64,000 bases of DNA from Novosphingobium sp. (GTDB lineage: Bacteria; Pseudomonadota; Alphaproteobacteria; Sphingomonadales; Sphingomonadaceae), in the NCBI GenBank assembly GCA_024236235.1, contig JACKKV010000006.1:62001-126000 (forward strand), written 5' to 3'. How positions within the stretch are numbered: the stretch's first letter is position 1; every line of letters starts with the position of its first letter. A model generated the notes under the pieces. It ran no database searches and was not told the origin of the DNA. It worked only from the letters and a program-made list of their open reading frames with translations. A program made the position numbers and the translations under genes. Below, piece by piece: positions 45,925 to 55,169 of this stretch.

Positions 45925-46380
45925 ATGACCCGCTGGCCCCTGCCCGAACCCATGGCTGCCGCCCTTCAGGCCGCGCGCGCGGCGGCGCAGGCGGGCGAAG
46001 TGCCGGTTGGTGCGGTGATTGTGCGCGCCGGGCAGGTGATCGCCAACGCGCATAATGCGCCGCGTCGGCTCGGCGATCCGACTGCTCATGCCGAAATACT
46101 GGCGATTCGCGCTGCAGCGCAGGCGCTGGGGCAGGAACGGCTGGACGATTGCGAATTATGGGTGACGCTGGAACCTTGCGCCATGTGCGCTGGCGCAATC
46201 GCGCATGCCCGGATCGCTCGCCTCTATTATGCCGCGCCTGACCCCAAGGGCGGCGCTGTGGAACATGGCGCGCGGGTGTTCGATCAGGCGCAATGCCTGC
46301 ACCGGCCCGAAGTCTATTCCGGCATGGGCGAGGCTGAGGCGGCGGAGCTGCTGCGCGATTTCTTCCGCGAACGGCGCTGA
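45925..46380 (+). CDS. tadA: tRNA-specific adenosine deaminase TadA
   Basis: TadA converts A34 to inosine in tRNA-Arg(ACG). The 151-aa zinc deaminase has His55 and Glu57 in TAHAEILAIR and Cys85/Cys88 in EPCAMCAGAI. The start at 45925 gives the normal length; an earlier Met at 45820 would overlap the rpmB leader. It converges end to end on the RNase T2 gene with no gap. Confidence 0.94.
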   Translation: MTRWPLPEPMAAALQAARAAAQAGEVPVGAVIVRAGQVIANAHNAPRRLGDPTAHAEILAIRAAAQALGQERLDDCELWVTLEPCAMCAGAIAHARIARLYYAAPDPKGGAVEHGARVFDQAQCLHRPEVYSGMGEAEAAELLRDFFRERR

Positions 46381-47091
46381 TCAGAGCCCGCGCCAGATCT
46401 TCAGGGGGGCGGAATCCGGCGGGCCGATCCGGCGCCGGTCGCAGGTGGCGGGCATGAAGTCCCGCCCATAACAGAGCCGCAATTCCTTCAGCCAGCCGTA
46501 GCGGCTGGTCTCGATTCCCACCATCGCAGGGGTCCAGTGCGGGCCGTTGGCATCGGCAAAGGCAGTGCGGACCGCGCCTGCGGTCAGTCCTTCCTGTCGC
46601 GAAAGCCGGTCAAGATCGGGCAGGCGCAGGCTGTTCCAGAGAATCGCCGTGACCTTGAGATAGCTCTCCGGGGTGCGGACCATGCAGCTGCCATGCTTGG
46701 CCCATTCATGCGCCATCAGCCGGGGCGAAGGCATCATGCACAGATGAGCGCGCGCCGTGCGTTCATCCAGCCGGCGCCGGGCTGCACACCATTGCGGCCA
46801 GCGCCCGGCCGCCCCTTCGGGCCACAATCCGTGAACGACCAGCCCGAACCGCCCGTTGCGGCCCGCGCATTGTATCCGGTGTTCGGGCTGGCTGGCGCGG
46901 CTGCGGCAGAATTCGGGCGACCAGCTGAGCGCCAGCGAATAGCCGCTGATTGCCACGCGCCGCTCCGGTCCGTCCGGGGCGATCGCGGGAATGGAGAGCG
47001 GGCCTTGCGGGGCACGGCATTGGAAGGGCTGTGCATGAGCCGTGGCACACATGCCCAGACCGGCCAGCACGATGGTGGCTGCGCGCAACAT
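46381..47091 (-). CDS. periplasmic RNase T2 family ribonuclease
   Basis: A 236-aa exported RNase (signal peptide 1-20, ending AHA). Both catalytic blocks are present: CAS-1 FGLVVHGLWPE (His87) and CAS-2 AHEWAKHGSC (His128, Glu129, Lys132, His133). It resembles RNase I and should degrade RNA to nucleotides for scavenging in the periplasm. The start overlaps the nadC stop by 1 nt, so it is co-transcribed with nadC. Confidence 0.92.
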   Translation of the reverse strand: MLRAATIVLAGLGMCATAHAQPFQCRAPQGPLSIPAIAPDGPERRVAISGYSLALSWSPEFCRSRASQPEHRIQCAGRNGRFGLVVHGLWPEGAAGRWPQWCAARRRLDERTARAHLCMMPSPRLMAHEWAKHGSCMVRTPESYLKVTAILWNSLRLPDLDRLSRQEGLTAGAVRTAFADANGPHWTPAMVGIETSRYGWLKELRLCYGRDFMPATCDRRRIGPPDSAPLKIWRGL

Positions 47092-47951
47092 CAGGCCGGT
47101 GTGAAATCCAGCCCGATATCGGCGGCAGGCGCACTTTGCGTCAGGCGGCCCACGGAAACATACGTCACGCCGGTGGCCGCTTTCGGCCCGATCGTATCCA
47201 GATCGATCCCGCCTGATGCTTCGGTCGGAACCCGGCCCGCCACCTGGCTGACCGCGGCGCGCAGGGTCGGCACATCCATATTGTCGAGCAGCAGATGGCT
47301 GGCCCCGGCGGCCAGCGCGGGTTCGATCTGTTCAATCCGGTCCACCTCGCAGATGATGCTGCTCACGCCTGCCGCGCGTGCGCGGCGTACCGCCTCGGCC
47401 ACATCGCCCGCGACAGCCACGTGATTGTCCTTGATCATCGCCGCATCCCACAATCCCATGCGGTGATTTTGCGCCCCGCCCATGCGGGTTGCGTATTTTT
47501 CCAGATACCTGAGGCCGGGGATGGTCTTGCGCGTGTCAAGCAGAATGGCTTTGCCCTGCATCGCATCGACATAGCGGCGGGTCAGGGTGGCGATGCCGGA
47601 CAGGTGCTGCACCGTGTTCAGCGCGCTCCGCTCCGCCGTCAGCATGGCCCGCGCATTGCCGGAGAGGCGCATCAGATCGGTGCCCGCGGGGACTTCGCTG
47701 CCCTCGCCCGCCAGAATTTCGATCTCCATCGCGGGGTCGAGCTGGCGGAAAAAGGCGGCAGCGATGGGCAGACCGCAGACAGTGGTCGCATCGCGGCTGT
47801 CCATCACCCCTGAAAAACGGGCATCGGCGGGGATTACGCTTTCGGCGGTCACATCATGGCCGCCGCCGGGCAGGCCGACGCCAAGATCCTCAGCCAGCGT
47901 GGCGCAGACGAAAGCGGACAGGTCGAAACCGGGCAGGGTGAATGTGCTCAT
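47091..47951 (-). CDS. nadC: nicotinate-nucleotide pyrophosphorylase (carboxylating)
   Basis: NadC makes nicotinate mononucleotide from quinolinate and PRPP in NAD synthesis. The 286-aa product has NTVQHLSGIAT, DTRKTIPGLRYLEKYATRMGGAQNHRMGLWDAAMIKDNH and the C-terminal GGID loop. Length and motifs are normal. nadB and nadA are not adjacent. A repeat-rich gap separates it from the response regulator. Confidence 0.94.
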   Translation of the reverse strand: MSTFTLPGFDLSAFVCATLAEDLGVGLPGGGHDVTAESVIPADARFSGVMDSRDATTVCGLPIAAAFFRQLDPAMEIEILAGEGSEVPAGTDLMRLSGNARAMLTAERSALNTVQHLSGIATLTRRYVDAMQGKAILLDTRKTIPGLRYLEKYATRMGGAQNHRMGLWDAAMIKDNHVAVAGDVAEAVRRARAAGVSSIICEVDRIEQIEPALAAGASHLLLDNMDVPTLRAAVSQVAGRVPTEASGGIDLDTIGPKAATGVTYVSVGRLTQSAPAADIGLDFTPA

Positions 47952-48018
47952 AAACCAAGCGTTTTGCCTAGTGATGGGTTGAGTGCAAGAGAAGTGGTGC
48001 CCCCTCCTACTACAAATT

Positions 48019-48109
48019 CGTCATGCTGAACTTGGTTCAGCATCGATCACTCCTCCAGTGCGATTGGCTCGGGAGGACAAATGGACCCTGAAACAAGTTC
48101 AGGGTGACG
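48019..48109. repeat. interspersed palindromic repeat (sphingomonad-type, REP/MITE-like)
   Basis: A 91-bp element with imperfect terminal inverted repeats CGTCATGCTGAAC and, on the other strand, CGTCACCCTGAAC. It contains an internal hairpin at the left end (GCTGAACTTGGTTCAGC) and a second at the right (CCTGAAACAAGTTCAGG). This layout matches intergenic repeats I associate with sphingomonad genomes. It lies between nadC and the response regulator gene. No coding content is supported. Confidence 0.75.
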
Positions 48110-48152
48110 AAGGGGGATTGAACCGGAATTTCCAGCCTTCACATGATCCAGC

Positions 48153-48947
48153 TCAATGCACGAAGCGCGCCACCACGTCGCGATAGCTGCGGCTGACCTT
48201 CACCTGTGCGCCGCTTTCCAGCATCAGGAAACATTCGCCATTGGTATGCGGCTTGACCTGCCGCACCTTGTCGAGATTGACGATGGTGGACCGATGCACC
48301 CGCTGGAATAGACGCGGATCGAGCCTGCGCTCCAGATCCTTCATCGTCTCGCGCAGGATCAGCGAGTTGTCGCCAGTGTAAATGCACATGTAATCGCCAG
48401 CCGCCTCGATATGCTCGATCGAGTCGACATCCACGCGAAAGATCTGGCCGCGATCCTTGATGTTGATGAGCTTTTCGTAGCGGCCCGCCGTCTCTTCCTC
48501 GTCGGGCATGTTGTCCATCGCATCCGGCGCGACTTCGGCCAGAACTTCCTTCAGTTTTTCAGCTTCTTCGGCGGATTTCTTCTCCGCCAGCCGGACCCGC
48601 ACCCGTTCCAGCGTGTCCGCCAGCCTGGCCGTATCGACCGGCTTCATCAGATAGTTGATCGCATTGGCTTCAAAGGCGCGGATCGCGTGTTCCTGATAGG
48701 CGGTGACGAAGACGATCAGCGGCGGTTCGATGTCCATCACACCTTTCACCACTGAAAAGCCATCGAATCCGGGCATTTCAATGTCGAGAAAGACCAGATC
48801 GGGCTTTTCCGTCTTGATCTTGCGGATGGCTTCACGCCCGTTCGAGCAGGTGTCGATCACCTCCACATCGGGGAACGCTTCCAGGCGCAGCTGAAGCCCC
48901 TGTATGGCGAGTTTTTCGTCATCGACGAGGATGGTGCGAATGGTCAT
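48153..48947 (-). CDS. LytTR-type response regulator
   Basis: A 264-aa LytR/AlgR-type regulator. The receiver domain (1-120) has DDE acidic residues, phosphoacceptor Asp55 in VFLDIEMPG and the K in NYLMKPVD. The C-terminal half is a LytTR DNA-binding domain (INIKDRGQIFRVDVDSIEHIEAAGDYMCIYTG ... FQRVHRSTIVNLDKVRQVK). It overlaps the sensor kinase gene by 4 nt and is the obvious output partner. Targets are unknown. Confidence 0.92.
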   Translation of the reverse strand: MTIRTILVDDEKLAIQGLQLRLEAFPDVEVIDTCSNGREAIRKIKTEKPDLVFLDIEMPGFDGFSVVKGVMDIEPPLIVFVTAYQEHAIRAFEANAINYLMKPVDTARLADTLERVRVRLAEKKSAEEAEKLKEVLAEVAPDAMDNMPDEEETAGRYEKLINIKDRGQIFRVDVDSIEHIEAAGDYMCIYTGDNSLILRETMKDLERRLDPRLFQRVHRSTIVNLDKVRQVKPHTNGECFLMLESGAQVKVSRSYRDVVARFVH

Positions 48948-50158
48948 GATCCGGGTTCCAGAGTGCGCGTTTCAGCGGCGGGGATGGCAGGGGTAAAGGG
49001 TACGGCACGGGCGGCGTCCTGCCTGCCGACAAGCGCGGCTTCGGCGGATTGTTCAGGTTCGAAAGGAATTTCGATGGTAACGACGAACCCTCCTTCGGCA
49101 GGCGTGCGAATCTCGAAACGGTGCTGGTCGCCATAGGCCTGGGCCAGGCGATCGCGGATGTTGGCCAGGCCGACACCCGTTGAAACGGTGCCGTGCCCGC
49201 CCGGCATCGCTGCGGGAAACTGTGGCCGTTGCGGGCGATTTTGCAATCCCGGCCCGGTGTCGGAGACGGTGATGCGAAGGTTCTGCCCGACCAGCCGTGC
49301 CGCGACGCTGATCTGTGCGCCTTCCTCCAGCGGAGACACCCCGTATTTGATGGCATTTTCGACCAGCGGTTGCAGCAGCAGCGAAGGCAGCAGGGCGCTG
49401 GCTGCTTCGGGCTGGATCCTGAATTCCGTGCGCAGCCGCTCCTCGAAGCGCATCCGTTCGATGTCGAGATAGAGTTTCAGCGTTTCCACTTCTTCGGCAA
49501 CCGACACTTTGGTGCCCGCTTCGTTGATCAGCGTGTGGCGCAGAAAGGCCGAAAGCCGGGTCAGCATGGCGTTGGCCGGTTCGGTCTGCTTCAGCAGCAC
49601 CAGGGTGGAAATGGAATTGAGCGTGTTGAACAGGAAATGGGGGTTGAGCTGATAGCGCAGCATCGCCAGCTGCGCGCTGGTAGCCTGCGTTTCCAGCCGC
49701 ATCAGCCGGTCAGCCTGTTCTTCCACCTGGAGGTAGAAATTGATGGCGTAATAGAGCGCGGACCATGCGCCCAGCAGGGTCAGGTCGATATAGAAGATGC
49801 CAAGGAAGAGCTGGGCAAAACTGGCTTCGCTGCCAGCCTGATAGAGGCTGATCACCCAGCCGTTGACGAAGGCGGAAATGCTGACCGCGATGGCGAGGAC
49901 CGGTGCAGTCACGCCCCAGGTCACCAGCGGCCGGGCGTTGATCAGGCGGCGATAAATGACGGAGAGGATCAGGCTCAGCGAAAAGCCGGTGATGGTGGAG
50001 ATGACCACCAGCAGCAGGAAGGACGCGGGCTTTTCATTGGCGAGGCTGGTGATGGCGCGCAGCACCATTGCCCCGCCCCAACCAGCGATCTGCAACTGCC
50101 AGAATGCGCGGTTCTTGTTGGCGAAAAACGGTGTCGGTCGAAAAGGCAGCACGGCCAT
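48944..50158 (-). CDS. LytS-like sensor histidine kinase
   Basis: A 404-aa membrane sensor with four hydrophobic segments (about 22-36, 46-68, 83-105 and 114-140) and a cytoplasmic kinase: phosphoacceptor His174 in QLNPHFLFNTLNSIS (His_kinase family) and an HATPase domain with LLLQPLVENAIKYG, SDTGPGLQN and TGVGLANIRDRL. The C-terminal 30 residues are Pro/Ala rich. It pairs with the downstream LytTR regulator. The stimulus is unknown. Confidence 0.92.
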   Translation of the reverse strand: MAVLPFRPTPFFANKNRAFWQLQIAGWGGAMVLRAITSLANEKPASFLLLVVISTITGFSLSLILSVIYRRLINARPLVTWGVTAPVLAIAVSISAFVNGWVISLYQAGSEASFAQLFLGIFYIDLTLLGAWSALYYAINFYLQVEEQADRLMRLETQATSAQLAMLRYQLNPHFLFNTLNSISTLVLLKQTEPANAMLTRLSAFLRHTLINEAGTKVSVAEEVETLKLYLDIERMRFEERLRTEFRIQPEAASALLPSLLLQPLVENAIKYGVSPLEEGAQISVAARLVGQNLRITVSDTGPGLQNRPQRPQFPAAMPGGHGTVSTGVGLANIRDRLAQAYGDQHRFEIRTPAEGGFVVTIEIPFEPEQSAEAALVGRQDAARAVPFTPAIPAAETRTLEPGS

Positions 50159-50224
50159 GCGGGGCCTCTTATCCGATTTGCGCCGTTTCGTCAGACTTTT
50201 TGCGCACCGGCGCCATCCCGGCCC

Positions 50225-51205
50225 TCATTCCCGGTGGAAATCGCGCGACCAGTCAGCCACGCCGCGCGCCAGCAGCGCCGCGCGCATCGCGGCCACTTCC
50301 GTGCGGGCCTGTGCGGCGCGAGCTGCCCATTCGTCATGCGTGGGAGACTGCGGCGGGCCGTTGCGGCCGCGCCTGCCCCAGTCACCCAACAACTGCGCGA
50401 AGGGAACAGGATCATATCCGGCGTTGGCCAGCAACCAGATGGCCAGCCGGTCCGCTTCGCGTTCGGTGCGGCGGATTTCGGCATCGTCGCGCCCGGCCCG
50501 GTCAAGCCATGCGCCATGCGCCAGGATGACATGCGCGAATTCATGAGCGACGATTCCGGCGAATTCGGCCTCACTCAGCCAGTCTGCTGCGGGCAGATGC
50601 GCGGCAAAGTCGCGTCCGATCAGGATGCGTTCCCCGTCTGCCTCTGCCCGTGCCCCTGAATTGCGCAATTCGAAGCGGCCCCGGCAGGCGCGCACCCCGG
50701 TGATGCTCCGCTGGCTCAGCGAACCGTCTGCCTCGCGCAATGTCAGGTCGACTGTGCCGTGCTTCGCCAGCGTGCTCTCCATCAGCGCTTCCACTTTGCC
50801 CAGCCGCCTGAAATCGCCCGGTTGCCCGGCGGGCAAGGCCGCAAGCGCCTGGTTGCCGACGGCGACAACTTCCTGACCCGGCACAAGCCGGGCCAGCGCA
50901 GCAGGCGAATCCTGTGCCACTGCCGCGATCGTGAAATCCCCGGCCATGCCCAGCGTGCGCCTTGCCAGCGCGGGTTGATCGAACAGCATCACATCCTGCA
51001 GCAACAAGCCGATTTGCGGGGAGGTGGAAGCACAGAAGGGCGCATTGCCGGTTGCCAGCCGCCAGCCTGCGTCAAGCAGCCGCCCGTCATGCAACTGGTT
51101 GGCAGCCAGCGCCGATGCCGCACTGACCGCCAATGGTCCTTGCGCTCCGGCTGGTGCGGTCAGCAGCAACAGGGCGCTGAAGGCCGGTGCAGCCAGCGCC
51201 TTCAC
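50225..51205 (-). CDS. M48-like metalloprotease with N-terminal PDZ-like region
   Basis: A 326-aa exported protein (signal peptide 1-21). The zinc motif H221EFAH225 with the downstream E250xxD-type EREAD (248-252) is that of M48 metalloproteases. A middle region (about 85-160, SPAALARLVPGQEVVAVGNQAL) resembles a PDZ domain. The stop of the neighbouring gene and its own start suggest coupling with the DsbA-like gene (4-nt overlap at 51202-51205). It probably acts in periplasmic quality control. Family assignment is from motif rather than overall similarity. Confidence 0.75.
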   Translation of the reverse strand: MKALAAPAFSALLLLTAPAGAQGPLAVSAASALAANQLHDGRLLDAGWRLATGNAPFCASTSPQIGLLLQDVMLFDQPALARRTLGMAGDFTIAAVAQDSPAALARLVPGQEVVAVGNQALAALPAGQPGDFRRLGKVEALMESTLAKHGTVDLTLREADGSLSQRSITGVRACRGRFELRNSGARAEADGERILIGRDFAAHLPAADWLSEAEFAGIVAHEFAHVILAHGAWLDRAGRDDAEIRRTEREADRLAIWLLANAGYDPVPFAQLLGDWGRRGRNGPPQSPTHDEWAARAAQARTEVAAMRAALLARGVADWSRDFHRE

Positions 51206-51948
51206 ACGCCCTTGGCAGGATCAGCCGGCCGGGCCAGCGCGCGCGCCAGCACATCGCCCGGAACAGCGCCGGAAAAGGCCTGATCCCCTGCGACCCAGCT
51301 GGGCGTACCGTTAAAGCCCAGCTGGTTGGCAAGGGCGTGATTGGACTGCAACTCGCGGGCAACGGCGGCGGATGCAGCGAATTTGCGCGCCCGTTCCAGA
51401 TCGAGCCCCGCCTTGCGGGCGGCGGCCTCGATTGTCGTTGGCGAAGGCCGCCCGGCGGCAAACATGGCCTTGTGGAAGGCGGCAAATCGTCCCTGTTCGG
51501 CTGCGGCCAGCGCCATCCGCGCGGCGGCCGCACTCTGTTCCGAAAGGATCGGATATTCGCGGATCACCACTTTCAGATCGGGGTTCGTTGCGATCAGCGC
51601 ATCGACCTCGGCCACGCTGTGGCGGCAATAGCCGCAGGCGTAATCGCTGAATTCCACCAGCACGACCGAGCCTTTGGGGTTGCCCAGCACCGCACCGGGG
51701 AAGGGCGCGCGCACCGCATCCGCCATTGGAGCAAGGCGGCTCGCCGCCTCACGCGCTTCGAGCCGCTCCATCGCTTCGGGAAGGATTTCGGGATGTTCGA
51801 GGATATAGCTGCGCACGGCTGCGCCGGTCGCTTCCCCGGCAAGGCCGAATTGCACCGATGCCCAGCCCCCGGCAAGGCCCATGGCCCCCGCGCCGAGCAT
51901 GGCGGCCACGCCATATCCGATCATGTTTCGCTTTGCCCCATTATCCAT
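51202..51948 (-). CDS. DsbA-family thioredoxin-fold protein
   Basis: A 248-aa membrane-anchored periplasmic oxidoreductase. It has an N-terminal anchor (about 9-30), a helical linker starting RSYILEHPEILPEAMERLE typical of the DsbA-like protein of alphaproteobacteria (BdbD/ScsC-like), the active site Cys105-GY-Cys108 in DYACGYCRHS, and the cis-Pro loop GTPSW. The start at 51948 avoids a long overlap with the M48-TPR gene (which ends at 51941); an upstream Met at 51984 is possible. It sits between two M48-type proteases. Confidence 0.88.
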   Translation of the reverse strand: MDNGAKRNMIGYGVAAMLGAGAMGLAGGWASVQFGLAGEATGAAVRSYILEHPEILPEAMERLEAREAASRLAPMADAVRAPFPGAVLGNPKGSVVLVEFSDYACGYCRHSVAEVDALIATNPDLKVVIREYPILSEQSAAAARMALAAAEQGRFAAFHKAMFAAGRPSPTTIEAAARKAGLDLERARKFAASAAVARELQSNHALANQLGFNGTPSWVAGDQAFSGAVPGDVLARALARPADPAKGV

Positions 51949-53314
51949 CCTTGCTCTTCTTCTTTTCCTTCTTGTCGCGGTCAAGCTCGGCCTGCGCCTG
52001 CATTTCTATATCGCGCGCGCGCAGCCAGTCCGGCGTATCGCGCGGCAATGAGGCCACTGCCGCCTGCGCGCTCATCAACGCATCGCGATAGCGCCGCTCC
52101 ATCACCTGTTGTTCCGCACTGGCCAGCTTGGCCCGGGCCAGATCGCCGCGCGCCGCATAGATCACACCCAGCTGGTGCCAGGCAAAGGGGTTTTCGCGGT
52201 CACGTGCGACCGCAGCCTTCAGCACCCTCTCAGCTTCGGCATAATTGGCTTCATCCTCGGTGGCGATCAGCGCATGGCCGAAGATTGTCGCGATCAGGCC
52301 GTTGTTGCCGGTCAGTTGCGTCGCGCGGCGCAATGCGGGCAGCGCTTCATCGGGCCGACCCGATTCGAGCAGAACCTGCCCTTTCAGTTCAAGGAAATAG
52401 GGGTTGTCCGGTTCAGTCGCGATCAACGCGGCGGCTTCGGCCAGCGCTTTGTCCGTGAAAGCCTGCTTGTGATAGGCATAGGCGCGCGCATAATGGGCCG
52501 GGATCGAATTGTCCGTAGGCGGGAAAGCGACAAGCGTCTGTTCCGGCTCGGCAATATAGCCATAAAGCTTGGCCCTGATCCGCAGGAAGCGCTCCTGCAG
52601 CTGCGGATCGACCGGGCGGGTCCAGGCGGGATCCCTTTCATAGGTTTCGCGCAGGGTCGCGATCCGGTCCCCGGTCATGGGGTGTGTGCGGCCAAAGGTT
52701 GCCTCGTCATCCTGGCGGATGCCGCGCCGGAACTCCAGGTTCTGGAGCTTCTCGAAGAATTCCAAAGAGCCGCGCCCCGATATGCCGGCGCTTGAGAGAT
52801 ACTGGGCGCCGGCGGCATCGGCCGAGGATTCCTGCACGCGGGTGAACGCCAGCAGCTTGCCCATCGCGGCCTGCTGCCCGGCGGCAAGCGCGCCCATGGC
52901 GGCATCCGGACTGCCTGCGGCAGCCGCTGCCACGCCGATCAGCAAGGACAGGATGGTAATGCTGGTGGCGCCTTTCATCCCTTCGTCGAAGCGGATGATG
53001 TGCCCGCCGGTGATATGGCCCAGTTCATGCGCAATGACGCCCTGGACTTCTTCTGCCGAACTCGCCTCGTTAATCAGTCCGCTGTGCACATAGATCGCCT
53101 GCCCACCCGCGACAAAGGCGTTGATCGACGGATCGTTGAGCAGAACGATGTCGACATTGCCCGGCGCCAGCCCCGCAGCCGCCACCAGCGGCGCGGCCAT
53201 ATCCTGGAACAGCGCTTCGGTTTCGGCATCGCGCAAGACCGATTGCGCCATGGCCGGGCGAACCGACATGACGGCCAGGGCAAGGATGGCCAGCAGGCGA
53301 AGCAGCAATTGCAT
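51941..53314 (-). CDS. M48 metalloprotease with C-terminal TPRs (BepA-like)
   Basis: A 457-aa periplasmic protease. After a signal peptide (1-23), the M48 domain has H96ELGH100 in VIAHELGHITGGH, LIN and RGSLEFFEKLQ, with the ESSADAAGAQYL segment providing the third zinc ligand. The C-terminal half has TPR-type repeats (PDEALPALRRATQL, EAERVLKAAVARD, NPFAWHQLGVIYA) and a Lys-rich tail. The layout is that of BepA, which removes stalled outer-membrane proteins. The start at 53314 begins the signal peptide; longer frames upstream are unsupported. Confidence 0.92.
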   Translation of the reverse strand: MQLLLRLLAILALAVMSVRPAMAQSVLRDAETEALFQDMAAPLVAAAGLAPGNVDIVLLNDPSINAFVAGGQAIYVHSGLINEASSAEEVQGVIAHELGHITGGHIIRFDEGMKGATSITILSLLIGVAAAAAGSPDAAMGALAAGQQAAMGKLLAFTRVQESSADAAGAQYLSSAGISGRGSLEFFEKLQNLEFRRGIRQDDEATFGRTHPMTGDRIATLRETYERDPAWTRPVDPQLQERFLRIRAKLYGYIAEPEQTLVAFPPTDNSIPAHYARAYAYHKQAFTDKALAEAAALIATEPDNPYFLELKGQVLLESGRPDEALPALRRATQLTGNNGLIATIFGHALIATEDEANYAEAERVLKAAVARDRENPFAWHQLGVIYAARGDLARAKLASAEQQVMERRYRDALMSAQAAVASLPRDTPDWLRARDIEMQAQAELDRDKKEKKKSKDG

Positions 53315-53411
53315 GCCGACCGTGCTAGCCTGTTTGCGGCTGAACCGGAACTGAAGATGCCGACGCTTCCCGTTTTCGTGCAACCATGGGCGCGGCCATG
53401 CCGCCTGGCGG

Positions 53412-55169
53412 TCAGCCCAGCAGCTTGCGCGCCGCGCGTTCGAGCAGTGGGACATCCTCTGGCACTTCGCCCAGCATCACCACCTCGCCCGTCGTCAGGC
53501 GACGGATCATGACCAGGGCGAATTCGCTGCCGCTCGGGTCAATCGAGGCGAAATCCTGGGGTTCGAGCTTGCGCAGCTTGCGCGCCAGCCGTTCGCGCGG
53601 GGCGCCTTCCGGCTCCACCGTCTGTCCAGCCTCTTCGCGGCGCAGGCGGCGTTCGGCATTGACCACGCCCTTGAGGCCGCCCTTGGCGGTGCAGAGGAAA
53701 TCCTCCATTCCGCCGCGTTCGACGCCAAGCCGGTGCCCATGGCTGAGCGCGGCGGCATATTCGGTCAGGCGGGTCTTGTCGTAATCGGCGCCGAACACCA
53801 GCTTGACCACTGGCGTCATGGGTGCGCGATCCTGGATGGTCAGCCCCGAGTCAGTAACTAGTTCGGCAAAATCTTCCGGCTGGTCGGCGGCGGCGATGGA
53901 AAAATCGTAAGCCCGGCCAATGGCGGCATAGAGCGCCTGGCGCGAACGGTCTTCGCTGCTGCGCGCGGCCATGGCCAGTTCGCGGGCCGAGGCCAGCCAG
54001 TCGCCCAGCTCCATCTCGTCCTCTTCCGGCATGGCAAGCGCAATCGGCTCGCCCGCATCCGCGGTCGCCAGACCGGTGTGGTGCTGGTCCGGCTCATATT
54101 CGTGAGGCGTAGTGACGTCTTGCGTCACCTCGGGATCGTCGCCCTCTTCATCCGCCCAATCGGAGCCTGCTTCGTCATCCTCTTCAGCATCATATTCTTC
54201 ATATTCGTCGGTTTCCGGCTCCACCGCGCTGAACTTGGCAAGCAGCGACCCATAGACCGGCCCCTTGGGGCTATCAGCCGGCGCATCGCCCTCATGATGC
54301 GCGGCCCAGGCGCCATCACCCGCGTCGCCATCATCCTCATCGTCGATGGACCCGGCGTCATAATCGCTCATGAAGCCAGCGGCCTCACCGAAGGACGGGG
54401 CGGGCAGGTGCCCAGCAGATACGTCTGCGTCATGGTCTCCGCCGAATGCGTCAGTCAGGTCGAGAATGTCCTCATCCGGGTCGATCTGCGCTGCCTCTTC
54501 CGTGACCGGTCCGTCAGCCCAGTCCGTCAGCGGCGTATCATCCGCGCGCGCGGCAGGTTCATCAGTGTCGCGCTCCAGCGCCTGGTCGATTTCCAGCAGC
54601 AGTTCGTCAGTGGTCAGCTGATCAGCCAGCTCTTTCCAGTTGATGACGCCATAAATGAAATCGATCGAATCGTCGTCAGTCGAAAATGGCAGCAGGATGC
54701 CGCGATAGGCGATCGACTTGCCCAGCTGGTTGACGAATTCGGCTTCGAAACCGATCGGCGCCTGGTTCGCCAGGATCTGCATGTAGTGATCAGTGATGCG
54801 TGACAGCAATGAGCGGCTGGGAATATCGGAAAGCTGCGCAATCCCGTCCTGCGCGCCGCATTCGGTGGCCAGCATGTCGCCCAGATAGGCAATGCCCGGA
54901 TTTTCAATGCCCGAGGTAAAGTCCAGCAGCACACTGTATGGCCCGAAATCGGGGAGGTTTTCGGGATCGAGGTCTTCGATGCAGGGGAAGTTGCGGTCAC
55001 CCAGCAGGCTGGCCCAGTGGTTATAGGCGCGCACCTGCATCCGGCGTTCGTCGCGTCCGATCGAGGCAGGCGGACCATCGTGGCCCATTTCCTCCTCGCC
55101 GCGCTCCAGATAGGCCGCGTCGTCGCCGTAATCGGCGTCGCTCGAAAAATAGCCTCTGAACGTGTCCAT
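53412..55169 (-). CDS. PAS-like protein with large acidic linker
   Basis: A 585-aa soluble protein. Residues about 40-190 resemble the PAS_5-type domain of alphaproteobacteria (YNHWASLLGDRNFPCIEDLDPENLPDFGPYSVLLDF ... LGDMLATECG). Residues about 225-385 are extremely rich in Asp and Glu and low in complexity, likely disordered. The C-terminal part (about 400-585) is helical with ARELAMAARSSEDRSRQALYAAIGRAYDFS and RRLTTGEVVMLGEVPEDVPLL. No kinase or output domain is seen. Role unknown. The start at 55169 is chosen because the open frame upstream is unconserved. Confidence 0.75.
   Translation of the reverse strand: MDTFRGYFSSDADYGDDAAYLERGEEEMGHDGPPASIGRDERRMQVRAYNHWASLLGDRNFPCIEDLDPENLPDFGPYSVLLDFTSGIENPGIAYLGDMLATECGAQDGIAQLSDIPSRSLLSRITDHYMQILANQAPIGFEAEFVNQLGKSIAYRGILLPFSTDDDSIDFIYGVINWKELADQLTTDELLLEIDQALERDTDEPAARADDTPLTDWADGPVTEEAAQIDPDEDILDLTDAFGGDHDADVSAGHLPAPSFGEAAGFMSDYDAGSIDDEDDGDAGDGAWAAHHEGDAPADSPKGPVYGSLLAKFSAVEPETDEYEEYDAEEDDEAGSDWADEEGDDPEVTQDVTTPHEYEPDQHHTGLATADAGEPIALAMPEEDEMELGDWLASARELAMAARSSEDRSRQALYAAIGRAYDFSIAAADQPEDFAELVTDSGLTIQDRAPMTPVVKLVFGADYDKTRLTEYAAALSHGHRLGVERGGMEDFLCTAKGGLKGVVNAERRLRREEAGQTVEPEGAPRERLARKLRKLEPQDFASIDPSGSEFALVMIRRLTTGEVVMLGEVPEDVPLLERAARKLLG

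Noticed and set aside
47983..48186. 67-aa ORF inside the palindromic repeat region
   Set aside because: It lies entirely in the interspersed repeat; no ribosome binding site or family.
49193..50659. 488-aa rightward ORF opposite the sensor kinase
   Set aside because: Shadow of the kinase, which has clear His and ATPase motifs.
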